DNA of 48,900 nt from Nitrospirota bacterium (GTDB taxonomy: Bacteria; Nitrospirota; Thermodesulfovibrionia; SZUA-242), in contig JACRHH010000020.1 in assembly GCA_016212095.1 (NCBI GenBank), positions 1-48,900 of the forward strand, written 5' to 3'. A model generated the notes under the pieces. The model was not told the origin of the DNA. It saw only the letters and a program-made list of their open reading frames with translations, and ran no database searches. Shown piece after piece: positions 25,536-34,015 of the stretch. The position numbers were made by a program, and so were the translations under genes. How positions within the stretch are numbered: position 1 is the first letter of the stretch; each line of letters begins with the position of its first letter.

Positions 25536-25600
25536 TCCCCTCATCAGGCAATGAGGGGATTGGCAAACAACTCCCCTCATCAGGCAATGAGGGGATTGGC
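25536..25600. repeat. Tandem palindromic repeat, two 29-nt copies
   Basis: Two identical 29-nt units (25536-25564 and 25572-25600) repeat with a 36-nt period. Each contains an inverted repeat, CCCCTCAT-N5-ATGAGGGG, that can form an 8-bp stem with loop CAGGC, followed by ATTGGC. They lie in the 205-nt gap between the end of the ThiC-family gene and the start of the GAF kinase gene, both minus strand. They could be REP/BIME-like elements or transcript-end hairpins. A short frame crossing them is not considered a gene. Confidence 0.8.
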
Positions 25601-25613
25601 GAATCCCCCTCCC

Positions 25614-26914
25614 TTACGCCTTGCATCCCCCCGCCAGTTCCGCGTTGAACATGCCTTTAAGAACCTTCGACGCGCAGAACTCGCCGCACATGCTGCAATG
25701 CTCCTCGTCCTCGCCGCCGCGCGCTTTTTTTATCTCTCGCGCCCGATCCGGCGCAAGCGCCAGCTCGAACTGCCGCTTCCAGTCGAGATCGCGCCGGGCC
25801 TTGCTCATCTCAAGGTCGCGCCGTCTGTCCTTGAACTTCACCATGTCGCCGATATGAGCGGCGATGCGGGCCGTGGTCACGCCCTCGCGCACGTCTTCCG
25901 GATACGGCAGGCCGACATGTTCGGCAGGCGTGACATAGCAGAGGAAGTCCGCGCCGAACGAGCTTGAGATTGCCTGGCCGATTGCGGCTGTAACATGATC
26001 GTAGCCGGGCGCGATGTCGGTTGTGATAGGGCCAAGCATGTAAAACGGAGCCTCGTTCGACATGCGTTTCTGCAGGATGATATTGGCCTCTATCTCGTCA
26101 ATCGGAATGTGGCCCGGCCCTTCAACCATCATCTGGCAGCCCTGCTTCCTGCCGATGTCGGCAAGCTCGCAGTTGATTACAAGCTCCTGAATCTGCACGC
26201 GGTCTGTTGAATCGCCTATCGCCCCGGCGCGGAATCCGTTGCCCAGAGAGAGCACCACGTCGTATTTTTTCAGTATCGCCGCCACGCGGTCGAAATGCTC
26301 GTAGAGCGGATTTTCCTTGTTATTGTGAAGCATCCAGGCCGTCAGATACGAGCCGCCCTTGGACACAAGTCCGCCGAACCGGTAGTTCTGCTTGCGGAGG
26401 CGCTCGATTGTCATGCGGTTTATTCCGCAGTGAATCGCCATGAACGACACGCCTTCTTCGCACTGCCGCTCGATGATCTCAAACAGAAGTTCTTCCGGCA
26501 TGTTCACAGCCGCGCCATATTTTTCTATCGAGATGGCGAACGCTTCGTAAAGCGGAACCGTGCCAACGGGAAGCGAAATTTCGCGCATGACCGCCTGCCG
26601 GACGCCCTTGATGTCGCCGCCGACCGACAGATCCATCAGCGTGTCGGCCCCGGCTTCCTGCGCGATTCTAGCCTTTTCAACTTCCATCGCCGCGTCGGCT
26701 ATGGCGGTGGATGTGCCGATTGACGCGTTGATCTTGGTTCGCAGCCCCTTGCCGATGCCGACCGTGCGGCAGTTGTGCCTTTTGTTTGCCGGGACAACGA
26801 TCCGGCCTTCCGCCACCCGTCGCCGCACTGTTTCCGCCGGCAGCCCTTCGCCATCCGCAACTGCCTGAATTTCCGCTGTAATCTCGTTTTCTGCAGCTCT
26901 TTCTACTAGACTCA
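25614..26914 (-). CDS. bzaF: ThiC-family radical SAM enzyme, probable 5-hydroxybenzimidazole synthase
   Basis: A 433-residue ThiC-family protein (INASIGTS, MDLSVGGDI, VEGPGHIPIDEIEANI, GPITTDIAPGYDHVTAAIG) with a C-terminal iron-sulfur motif, here CSMCGEFC (C-x2-C-x3-C), that would bind the 4Fe-4S cluster for radical chemistry. The ATG at 26914 follows a GGAGG site. ThiC converts aminoimidazole ribotide to the thiamin pyrimidine; its paralogue BzaF converts the same substrate to 5-hydroxybenzimidazole, a B12 lower ligand. The leader carries a cobalamin riboswitch, not a TPP one, and no thi genes are adjacent, which favours BzaF. Sequence alone cannot exclude ThiC. Confidence 0.75.
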
Positions 26915-26931
26915 TCTGAAAATACCTCCAC

Positions 26932-26969
26932 GAAAAAATAAACCCGGCATCCGAATAACGGAAGCCGGG
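26932..26969 (-). terminator. Intrinsic terminator in the riboswitch leader
   Basis: On the minus strand, CCCGGC-T-TCCG / loop TTATT / CGGA-T-GCCGGG (26969-26943) forms a strong hairpin followed by TTTATTTTTTC. It sits between the cobalamin aptamer and the ribosome binding site of the ThiC-family gene, so it is the probable expression platform: cobalamin-bound aptamer, termination, gene off. Hairpin and T-tract are seen; the switching is inferred. Confidence 0.8.
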
Positions 26970-27038
26970 CGTACGATCTCGTGAATAAACAGGCGATTTC
27001 GCACCCAAGCCTCTGTCCTCGAAGGCGTTGCGGGTTTA

Positions 27039-27182
27039 GTCAGGCCGGTCTTCTGGCTCTCGGCGTCCTACTTTTCATGCCTTCCCATCCCAAATTGAGT
27101 CCGGACAGTGGTTACCATGAATTTCGTTCCGATTACAGCGGCGGGTCCGCTCCCGGATTTAACGGGATTCTCGACACCTGAC
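27039..27182 (-). promoter_or_regulatory. Cobalamin (AdoCbl-type) riboswitch aptamer
   Basis: Read on the minus strand, the closing stem is GTCAGG (27182-27177) with CCTGAC (27044-27039). The conserved core CCCGCCGCTGTAATCGG lies at 27145-27129, and the B12 box AGCCAGAAGACCGGCCT at 27058-27042. Order and spacing match the cobalamin riboswitch family. The regulated gene is the ThiC-family enzyme 125 nt downstream, with an intrinsic terminator in between. No other gene lies on that strand between them. Confidence 0.92.
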
Positions 27183-27275
27183 TGCGCGTACATTAGCATG
27201 AGCCGCCAGAGCGGCGCAATGTGCGTGGCGCAATGCGGGGCGCAAATCGTCTGCAAACAACCACCTGACAAAGCA

Positions 27276-27304
27276 TTGACACTGCGTTGGCGGTATGTCA
27301 TACT
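27276..27304 (+). promoter_or_regulatory. Candidate sigma-70-type promoter of the NtrC-type regulator
   Basis: TTGACA (27276-27281), a 17-nt spacer and CATACT (27299-27304). The -35 is perfect and the -10 matches at 4/6. The downstream start codon is 40-50 nt away. Seen in sequence; function is inferred. Confidence 0.5.
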
Positions 27305-27354
27305 TTTGCAGTTTTTTATCGGACTAAATAAGGAACAGGAGGTTCTTGAGGAGA

Positions 27355-28743
27355 ATGTTGATTCGGGTTCTTGTAATAGATGACGATGAGGCGGTCAGGG
27401 GGGTTCTCGAAAGTTTTCTGATCGACGAGGGTTACGAGGTTGAGGCGCAGCCGGATGGCGTTGCCGGACTTGAAGCCTACATGTCCGGCGCGTTCGATAT
27501 TGTGCTGCTCGATCTTGCAATGCCACGGATGGGCGGCATCGAGGTTCTCGAAAAAATCAAGTCGCACGACCCCGGAGCTTGCGTGATTATCGTCACGGCA
27601 CACGGAACGATCCGGAGCGCCGTGGAGGCGATGCGGCTTGGAGCATATGACTACATAACCAAGCCGTTCCGCATTGAAGATGTAGCGGTTACCCTTAAGC
27701 GCGCTTCCGAGTTCAAGAGCCTCAGCCGCGAGAACATCGAGCTCAAGCGCCAGCTTCGCAAGCGGTTCAGCTTCAAGATGCTTATCGGCGATTCGCCGGC
27801 CATGTACAACGTCTTTGAACTGATCGAAAAAGTTTCACAATCCGATACGACAGTGCTCATCACCGGCGAGTCAGGAACCGGCAAGGAAGTGGTCGCAAAG
27901 ACGATTCACTTTAATAGCCATCGTTCACAAAAGCCTTTTATTCCGGTGAATTGCGGTGCAATACCTCATGAACTGCTTGAATCGGAACTCTTTGGCCACG
28001 AGAAGGGCGCGTTCACAGGAGCGGTGAGCACGCGCATCGGCAGGTTCGAGCTTGCATCCGGCGGAACCCTGTTTCTGGACGAGATCGCCGAGATGAGCCC
28101 ACAGCTTCAGGTCAAGATATTGCGCGTCTTGCAGGAGCGCGAATTCGAGCGCGTTGGCGGCGTGAAGACTATAAAGGCTGACGTCCGGGTCATCGCGGCC
28201 ACGAACAAGGCGCTTGAGGCCGCAATCGAGGATCGAAGCTTCCGCGAGGATCTCTATTACCGCCTGAACGTCATCAATATCCGCATTCCGCCGTTAAGGG
28301 AACGGGCCGACGATATTCCGCTTCTGATGAACCACTTCAATCCGATCATGTGCGCCAAGAAGAAGCGCGGAAACCTGATCTTCAGCAAGGAAGCGATGAA
28401 CGTGCTCATGGCATACAACTGGCCTGGCAATGTCCGCGAACTCGAAAATCTTGTCGAACGCCTGTCGGTTCTCAAGGAAGATGATCTTGTGACGCCGGAA
28501 GATCTGCCGCAGCGTTTCTTCTCCGGCGAGCCGCCTGTAACGCCGCCGGTTGTCGAGACCGAGCGCGGCATATTTCTTAATGAATTACTTGAAGATTTCG
28601 AGCGTAACCTCATACTGAAAGCGCTAAGAAAGACAAACGGCATCAAATCCAAGGCTTCAGCGTATCTGAACATCAACAGGACAACATTGATCGAAAAACT
28701 CAAGCGGCTCAAGCTGGACGATCACCTGATGTCAAAATACTAA
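27355..28743 (+). CDS. NtrC-family sigma-54-dependent response regulator
   Basis: About 462 residues: receiver ([27 protein letters not shown]), AAA+ domain with Walker [15 protein letters not shown] loop, Walker [13 protein letters not shown] and [11 protein letters not shown], and a C-terminal Fis-like helix-turn-helix ([21 protein letters not shown]). No kinase gene is adjacent, so its partner is unknown. Start choice is uncertain: TTG at 27346 is 3 nt after AGGAGG, ATG at 27355 is 12 nt after it, and TTG at 27358 follows a second GAGGAG. Upstream of the flagellar regulators, it could participate in that hierarchy, but this is only positional evidence. Confidence 0.9.
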   Translation: MLIRVLVIDDDEAVRGVLESFLIDEGYEVEAQPDGVAGLEAYMSGAFDIVLLDLAMPRMGGIEVLEKIKSHDPGACVIIVTAHGTIRSAVEAMRLGAYDYITKPFRIEDVAVTLKRASEFKSLSRENIELKRQLRKRFSFKMLIGDSPAMYNVFELIEKVSQSDTTVLITGESGTGKEVVAKTIHFNSHRSQKPFIPVNCGAIPHELLESELFGHEKGAFTGAVSTRIGRFELASGGTLFLDEIAEMSPQLQVKILRVLQEREFERVGGVKTIKADVRVIAATNKALEAAIEDRSFREDLYYRLNVINIRIPPLRERADDIPLLMNHFNPIMCAKKKRGNLIFSKEAMNVLMAYNWPGNVRELENLVERLSVLKEDDLVTPEDLPQRFFSGEPPVTPPVVETERGIFLNELLEDFERNLILKALRKTNGIKSKASAYLNINRTTLIEKLKRLKLDDHLMSKY

Positions 28744-28759
28744 CCCTTCCAACTCAACA

Positions 28760-28799
28760 GCCCCGGCAATCGTCAATATATTGTCTGACATGCCGGGGC
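28760..28799. terminator. Hairpin after the NtrC-type regulator gene
   Basis: GCCCCGGCA (28760-28768) pairs with TGCCGGGGC (28791-28799), a 9-bp GC-rich stem with a 22-nt loop, 16 nt after the stop codon. It is followed by ATTGTTGTCTAATTCC, only moderately T-rich. A transcription terminator is likely. Confidence 0.6.
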
Positions 28800-28883
28800 A
28801 TTGTTGTCTAATTCCTTCATAAAACGTAATAATTTCGCGTTCAGGCGGTATATGTTCGCCTGTGCATCAAGGTGGCACGAAAG

Positions 28884-30728
28884 ATGCTCAACAAGACGTT
28901 CATGAGCATTGCCTTACAACGTAAGTGTCTCGTGTTTCTTGTCTGGACATTCCTGTTTCCACTCCTGTCCATGTATGTTGCCTCGACTGCAAGCGCCGAC
29001 CCTGAGGGCGACAAGCACTACATCGCGCTCAAGCGTCTCCATACAGCCAAGAAATACGACGCCGCGCTTGAATTCTGCCGCAAGTATCTGGAAATACACG
29101 GAAATGCCATTCCTGAAGGCAAGCTTGCCATTCTGTTTGGAACCGTGCTGCTCAAGTCCGACAAGCCGGAGGAGCTTATTCTTGCCCGTAATGCTTTCCG
29201 GTGGGGATACCTGACCGATCCTGAGTTTGAGGAAGAGGGGCTGTTTCATGTGGCCGAGGCGTTTCGACGCCTTGAGATGTGGGACGAAAGCATATTGACA
29301 TACAGACGCTTTCTTGAGCAGTTTCCACGTTCCGTTTATGCTGACGAAGGAAAGCTCAGGATGGGGGATTCAATGGTTCGTGCCGGGTATTCGGGCAAGG
29401 CGGTAAGCCTGTTTGAAGAAATAAAGACAAATCCAGCGCTTGCCGTAAAGGCAAAACTCGGTCTGCTCAAGGCGTATGCCTTAAGCGGCGAACCGGCAAA
29501 GGCCGCGATTTACCTGGATGAATTCACTGGAACCGATGCCATGATCATTCAGGGTGAAGACGGTTCGGTATTGGCTGCCGCCATAGCCGAGGCTGCGCGA
29601 GACAGGGTGGAACAGGCAAGGTACTACATTGGCGTGATGGAGGAGAAATATGCCGCTTCTCCCCTGATTTACCGGATGTATCTTGTGAAGGGAGATGTTC
29701 TGCTTAAAGAGAAGCTGAAACAGGACAGGAAGGGGGAGGCAATCGCGGCATACGAACACGCATCAATAAGCAATGAGATAGCGCCCATATCCAGATTCAG
29801 GCTGATGGAAATATATATGGGAGACGGCGATTACCGTAAGGCCGAATCCTTGGGGCGGGAGCTTCTGATCGATTATCCATATCTTGCAAACCGCAGGAAG
29901 ATAGCCGCCATGACAGCTCATGCCATCGAGGCGCAAGGCGACCTGAAGGGTTCTCTCTTGTTCTACAAGGAGGCTGAATCGGCAACTGATGTGCAACGGG
30001 TGCTCACATCGCTTCACGGCAGTAATCCGGCTGCCTTCAACGAGGTCTATCCCCAGTATCTTTCCATGGTTACCGGGTCGATGGCGTTCGGCGAAATGCT
30101 GTTGGCTGACGGCAGGCTGGAGGACGCCGGAACCGTGTTCAAGAAGCATGTGCTTGGGCCGGAGCAGAACGAGGCCGTGCTCAATCTGGCCAAGGTGTAC
30201 GCAAGCATGGGATACGAGAGCCTTGCGCTCGATTTTCTGGACGACATGATCGCGCGGCATTCGAAGGACAGCGATGTTTTCCGCCTTTACGCGGAACTGT
30301 CGCACAGGCTCGGACGCATGGAAAAGGCGATGACGATGTATGAAAAAATTTCGGACAAGACCGGAGAGGAATGGATAACGCTCGGCTCGATGTACGAAAA
30401 GATGGAGAAAAACGAGAAGGCGATAGCCTGTTACACGAAGGCGATAGCGGAGGGAAATTCCGAAGGCCACATGCGCCGCGCCGATCTCCGCATGAGGATG
30501 GGGGCGGGCAAAAAGGCGCTGCCCGATTACGCCGAGGCGATGAGCGCATCCGAAAGCGATTCCGACAAGGCATGGGCCGCGTGGCAGGCCGGGCGCATAA
30601 CCGGCAAGGTGGAATATTACAAGAGCGCGGCGGAAGCAAATGCCGGAGTCATCTCGAAGGCGGCAAAAATAGCGTTATACGACAAGGAGTTCAAGGAGAA
30701 GCATGGGGGAGATAGATCTCTTAAATAA
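28884..30728 (+). CDS. TPR-repeat envelope protein preceding flagellar regulators
   Basis: About 614 residues. An N-terminal hydrophobic signal/anchor segment (CLVFLVWTFLFPLLSMYVASTASA) is followed almost wholly by TPR-type helical pairs (AKKYDAALEFCRKYLEIHG; FHVAEAFRRLEMWDESILTYRRFLEQFP; WITLGSMYEKMEKNEKAIACYTKAIAEG). The ATG at 28884 is chosen for an AAGGTGG site about 9 nt upstream; GTG at 28872 is possible. The last 26 nt overlap the kinase gene at 30703, implying coupling to the FleS/FleR-like pair. No specific function is known; a scaffold for envelope or flagellar assembly is a guess. Confidence 0.82.
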   Translation: MLNKTFMSIALQRKCLVFLVWTFLFPLLSMYVASTASADPEGDKHYIALKRLHTAKKYDAALEFCRKYLEIHGNAIPEGKLAILFGTVLLKSDKPEELILARNAFRWGYLTDPEFEEEGLFHVAEAFRRLEMWDESILTYRRFLEQFPRSVYADEGKLRMGDSMVRAGYSGKAVSLFEEIKTNPALAVKAKLGLLKAYALSGEPAKAAIYLDEFTGTDAMIIQGEDGSVLAAAIAEAARDRVEQARYYIGVMEEKYAASPLIYRMYLVKGDVLLKEKLKQDRKGEAIAAYEHASISNEIAPISRFRLMEIYMGDGDYRKAESLGRELLIDYPYLANRRKIAAMTAHAIEAQGDLKGSLLFYKEAESATDVQRVLTSLHGSNPAAFNEVYPQYLSMVTGSMAFGEMLLADGRLEDAGTVFKKHVLGPEQNEAVLNLAKVYASMGYESLALDFLDDMIARHSKDSDVFRLYAELSHRLGRMEKAMTMYEKISDKTGEEWITLGSMYEKMEKNEKAIACYTKAIAEGNSEGHMRRADLRMRMGAGKKALPDYAEAMSASESDSDKAWAAWQAGRITGKVEYYKSAAEANAGVISKAAKIALYDKEFKEKHGGDRSLK

Positions 30729-31839
30729 GGCGTTTTCGAGCTTCGCCGAGGCTTCCCGCGCCCTTGAGGAGGGCTACAAGAGCCTTGAGACGCAGGTTCG
30801 CACGCTTCGCCTTGAAGTCGAGGAGAAAAACCGCGCGCTCGGACTCAGCCTTGCCGAAACCGAACATGCGCGCATGTTCCTGAACAATATAATCGAGGGC
30901 GTGCCTTCCGCCATCATCGTATTCAACAGCGAGGGCGACATCCTGCACCACAATTCGGCGTCGCGCCGCCTGCTTGGCGATCCGCTTCCGTTTGAAAACG
31001 TGCTCGATCTGCCGTTCGACATATCCGAGGGCGAAGTGACGATCGGCAGCGGCGCTGGCGCTGTAAGCGCGCTTATCACGCACTCAAATGTCGGCGACAT
31101 CGGCTCGCTGCTTGTAATTCAGGACATAACGCGCCTGAAGGAGCTTGAGCGTCAGGCCGAGATGAACCGCAGGCTTGCGGCGATGGGCGAGCTTGTGGCC
31201 AAAATCGCGCACGAAATACGAAATCCGCTCGGCAGCATAGAGCTTTTTGCCTCGATGCTTTCGAACGATCTGCAAGGCAGCCCGTCGAAGGAACTGGCGG
31301 ACGGCATATCGACAGGCGTTCAGTCTCTCGTCAACACGCTGAACAACATGCTTCTCTACACGCGCACACGGCGCATTCGCCGCGTTCCGCTCGACCTTGC
31401 CGAACTGGTTGCAGAATCGGCTTCGTCAATCCGTCCGCTTGCGGCCAGAAACGGCTCCGAGGTTCTGATGGACGGCGTTGACGGCCCGCTTGTTATCGAG
31501 GGCGACGGCGAGTTGATCAAGCAGGCGATTTACAACCTGTCGATGAACGCCGTGCAGGCGATGCCGGAAGGCGGAGTTATCAGGTTCGGTTTCGACGATT
31601 CAAGCGACGGATACATAACCCTGCGCGTGAAGGATTCCGGGCCGGGCATTCCGGAGGAAGCTATGGAGAGCATATTCGAGCCGTTCTTTTCGACAAAAGA
31701 TCGCGGAAACGGGCTTGGCCTCTCGATTGTGAAGATGATAATGAAGGAGCATGACGGCCTGATCAAGGTTGCAAGCGTTCGCGGCGAGGGAGCGGAATTC
31801 AGCATGATATTTCCAAGAAGAGAGGTTTACGATGCCTAA
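30703..31839 (+). CDS. FleS/FlrB-like PAS histidine kinase
   Basis: A 378-residue soluble kinase without membrane helices. An N-terminal coiled coil (about 10-50) leads to a PAS domain (about 55-140, IIEGVPSAIIVFNSEGDILHHN), the phosphoacceptor domain (LVAKIAHEIRNPLGSIELFASML) and ATPase (NLSMNAVQAMPEGG, DSGPGI, GNGLGLSIVK). Architecture and position match the FleS/FlrB kinases that sit beside FleR/FlrC and control sigma-54-dependent flagellar genes. Its gene overlaps both the upstream TPR gene and the downstream activator gene (8 nt). Confidence 0.87.
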   Translation: MGEIDLLNKAFSSFAEASRALEEGYKSLETQVRTLRLEVEEKNRALGLSLAETEHARMFLNNIIEGVPSAIIVFNSEGDILHHNSASRRLLGDPLPFENVLDLPFDISEGEVTIGSGAGAVSALITHSNVGDIGSLLVIQDITRLKELERQAEMNRRLAAMGELVAKIAHEIRNPLGSIELFASMLSNDLQGSPSKELADGISTGVQSLVNTLNNMLLYTRTRRIRRVPLDLAELVAESASSIRPLAARNGSEVLMDGVDGPLVIEGDGELIKQAIYNLSMNAVQAMPEGGVIRFGFDDSSDGYITLRVKDSGPGIPEEAMESIFEPFFSTKDRGNGLGLSIVKMIMKEHDGLIKVASVRGEGAEFSMIFPRREVYDA

Positions 31840-33145
31840 GCGTGTTCTTGTGGTTGACGACGAGCCGGAAATGAGGCTTGCGCTCAGGGAGGCGCTGGTT
31901 CGAATGGGCTACGAGTCTGTTTCGGCGTCGAACCCTGAGGAGGCGCTCAACTCCGACGCTCTCAAGGACTGCATGCTTGTGATAACCGACATGGTGATGC
32001 CGCGCATGGATGGCCTTGCGTTCATCAAGCGCATCCGCCAGATTGCCCCCGCGCTTCCCGCGATTGTGATAACCGGGCACGGAACCATAGAAAACGCCGT
32101 GAACGCGATGAAGGAAGGCGCTGTCGATTACCTGATGAAGCCGTTTTCGTTCAGCGCGCTCAAGCGGGTTGTCGAGAAAGCCGCTTCGGCGAAATCCGAG
32201 CCTTCGATGCTCTACAGTTCGCCGGCAATGACAAAGCTGATGGAGCGCGCGGCGCGCGCGGCGGATTCCGACATAACCGTTCTGATTGCGGGCGAGTCGG
32301 GAACCGGAAAGGAACTGCTGGCCCGCTTCATCCATTCGGCCAGCCCGCGTAAAAGCGGCCCGTTTGTTGCCGTGAACTGCGCGGCCATTCCGGACAACCT
32401 GCTGGAATCGGAGCTGTTCGGGCATGAAAAGGGCGCGTTCACCGGAGCGCTCGAAAGACGCACCGGCAAGTTCGAGCTTGCAAGCGGCGGAAGCATATTG
32501 CTGGATGAAATCAGCGAGATGCCGATGATGCTTCAGGCGAAGCTTCTGCGCGTGATTCAGCAACGGGAGGTTGACCGCGTAGGCGGAACAAGCCCTGTTC
32601 CGGTTGATATTCGCGTGCTGGCAACAACGAACCGGGATCTGGAGCGCGAGGTTCGGGAAGGCCGTTTCCGCGAGGATTTATATTACCGCCTGAACGTTTT
32701 CCCGCTTGTCATGCCGCCGCTCCGGCAGAGGGTTGATGAAATCGCGCCGCTTGCCGAACTGTTCATGAACAAGTATTCGGGCGGCAGGGATTTGACACTG
32801 AGCTCCGAGGCATCCAGGGCTCTCAGGGAATATCACTGGAAAGGAAACATAAGGGAACTTGAGAACATTATACAGAGGGCATGTATCCTTTCCGATGGCG
32901 TTATAACTGCCGAAGACCTTGGGATAAGCGCAGAAAGCGTCAGTGATATGACACCGGGCAGCGTCAAGGATGTTGAGAAGCAGCTTATCATGAAGACGCT
33001 GGACGAAACCGGCGGAAACAGGAGCCAGGCGGCGCGGGTGCTTGGAATCAGCGTCAGGACGCTAAGGAACAAGCTGAAACTGTACGGCCAGCCGGAATCC
33101 GACGAGGAAAATTTTTCCCGCCCGGCGGCCGGCAGGATGGCTTAG
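31832..33145 (+). CDS. FleR/FlrC-like sigma-54 flagellar activator
   Basis: A 437-residue NtrC-type regulator: receiver (VVDDEPEMR, LVITDMVMPRMDG, MKPFSF), AAA+ domain (Walker [45 protein letters not shown]), and Fis-like helix-turn-helix (AARVLGISVRTLRNKLKLYG). It lies directly upstream of a consensus sigma-54 promoter and the flgB operon, so activating that promoter after phosphorylation by the adjacent kinase is the simplest reading. The promoter starts just 16 nt after the stop codon, so enhancer sites could lie within the gene or downstream of the promoter. Confidence 0.9.
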   Translation: MPKRVLVVDDEPEMRLALREALVRMGYESVSASNPEEALNSDALKDCMLVITDMVMPRMDGLAFIKRIRQIAPALPAIVITGHGTIENAVNAMKEGAVDYLMKPFSFSALKRVVEKAASAKSEPSMLYSSPAMTKLMERAARAADSDITVLIAGESGTGKELLARFIHSASPRKSGPFVAVNCAAIPDNLLESELFGHEKGAFTGALERRTGKFELASGGSILLDEISEMPMMLQAKLLRVIQQREVDRVGGTSPVPVDIRVLATTNRDLEREVREGRFREDLYYRLNVFPLVMPPLRQRVDEIAPLAELFMNKYSGGRDLTLSSEASRALREYHWKGNIRELENIIQRACILSDGVITAEDLGISAESVSDMTPGSVKDVEKQLIMKTLDETGGNRSQAARVLGISVRTLRNKLKLYGQPESDEENFSRPAAGRMA

Positions 33146-33161
33146 TTGGCGCGGTTGTTCA

Positions 33162-33177
33162 TGGCACGCGGATTGCA
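33162..33177 (+). promoter_or_regulatory. Sigma-54 (RpoN) -24/-12 promoter of the flagellar operon
   Basis: TGGCACG-CGGA-TTGCA is a full match to the sigma-54 consensus TGGCACG-N4-TTGCW. It lies 33 nt before the flgB ATG and just after the FleR-like activator gene. Transcription would begin about 12 nt downstream (near 33188). Confidence 0.92.
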
Positions 33178-33209
33178 ACTAAATGGCGTGTTAACAGGTG
33201 GCAAAAACT

Positions 33210-33572
33210 ATGTTTAATACTGAATTAGGGCCGATGGAGCGTTACCTCGATCTGCTTTCGGCAAGGCAGAAGATCTTGTCATCGAATATCGCCAACGCCG
33301 AAACTCCGGGTTACAGGGCGCAGGATTTCGATTTCCGCGGAGAGTTTAACAGGGTGCTGACCGAAATGGACGAGGGCAGGGCGCTTCCGGAAAGCATGAG
33401 CATCGAACTTTTCGAGACTCAGGCCATCAGCCCGAACCGCGACGGCAACACCGTAAGCATGGAGATCGAGATGGCCAAGATGGCCGAAAACAGCGGGCTT
33501 TACAACACGGCGGCGCAGATTCTGAGCATGAAGATGCGGATGATCCGCGATGCGATAACAAGCGGAAGATAG
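33210..33572 (+). CDS. flgB: Flagellar proximal rod protein FlgB
   Basis: A 120-residue rod protein. The FlgB/C/F/G N-terminal signature SSNIANAETPGYRAQDFDF and the C-terminal heptad region (MEIEMAKMAENSGLYNTAAQILSMKMRMIRDAI) are both present, at normal length. The ATG at 33210 is preferred to GTG at 33198 because AGGTGG lies about 8 nt before it. FlgB forms part of the proximal rod crossing the periplasm and is exported by the flagellar type III system. It is the first gene after the sigma-54 promoter. Confidence 0.94.
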   Translation: MFNTELGPMERYLDLLSARQKILSSNIANAETPGYRAQDFDFRGEFNRVLTEMDEGRALPESMSIELFETQAISPNRDGNTVSMEIEMAKMAENSGLYNTAAQILSMKMRMIRDAITSGR

Positions 33573-33582
33573 GAATAACCAC

Positions 33583-33984
33583 ATGGATGCGTTTTCGTCA
33601 CTGAAAATAAGCGCAACGGCTCTTGAAGCCCAGAAGGTGCGGATGAACGTTTACGCCTCGAACATCGCAAACGCTAACTCCACCCGCACCCCGGACGGAG
33701 CCGGCGCATATCGCAGGAAAGACGTTCTGTTTTCCACCTTCATGGTCGATGGCGGTTACGGAGTGGATGTGAAAGGCATCGTTGACGATCAGCGCCCGAT
33801 GCGTCAGGTTTACGAGCCGGGCCATCCCGATGCCGATTCGCAGGGGTATGTGACATATCCGAACGTGAACGTTATCGAGGAGATGGTGAACATGGTTACC
33901 GCGACAAGGGCCTACGAGGCGAACATCACGGCCATGAACAACACGCGCGCCATGGCGCAAAAGGCGCTGGAGCTTGGGCGATAG
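33583..33984 (+). CDS. flgC: Flagellar proximal rod protein FlgC
   Basis: A 133-residue rod protein with the motif ASNIANANSTRTPDGAGAYRRKDVLF near the N-terminus and the conserved C-terminal helix (VIEEMVNMVTATRAYEANITAMN), both typical of FlgC. Length is normal. It follows flgB by 10 nt with a GGAATAACC site and is part of the same operon. FlgC polymerises with FlgB, FlgF and FlgG to make the rod. Confidence 0.95.
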   Translation: MDAFSSLKISATALEAQKVRMNVYASNIANANSTRTPDGAGAYRRKDVLFSTFMVDGGYGVDVKGIVDDQRPMRQVYEPGHPDADSQGYVTYPNVNVIEEMVNMVTATRAYEANITAMNNTRAMAQKALELGR

Positions 33985-34015
33985 TTGCAATGCCCGACAA
34001 TGATGGGGTGATCGA

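Noticed and set aside
25536-25600. CRISPR array
   Set aside because: Only two units with a 7-nt gap, internally palindromic, no spacers and no cas genes.
25408-25626. 72-codon minus-strand frame with repeated SPIPSLPDEG-type sequence
   Set aside because: The coding impression comes from the tandem palindromic repeat and overlaps the kinase promoter; no ribosome binding site or family.
26932-27182. TPP riboswitch before the ThiC-family gene
   Set aside because: The usual TPP motifs (CTGAGA, ACCC..TGAACCTGA, GG.TAATGCC) are absent; the sequence fits the cobalamin class.
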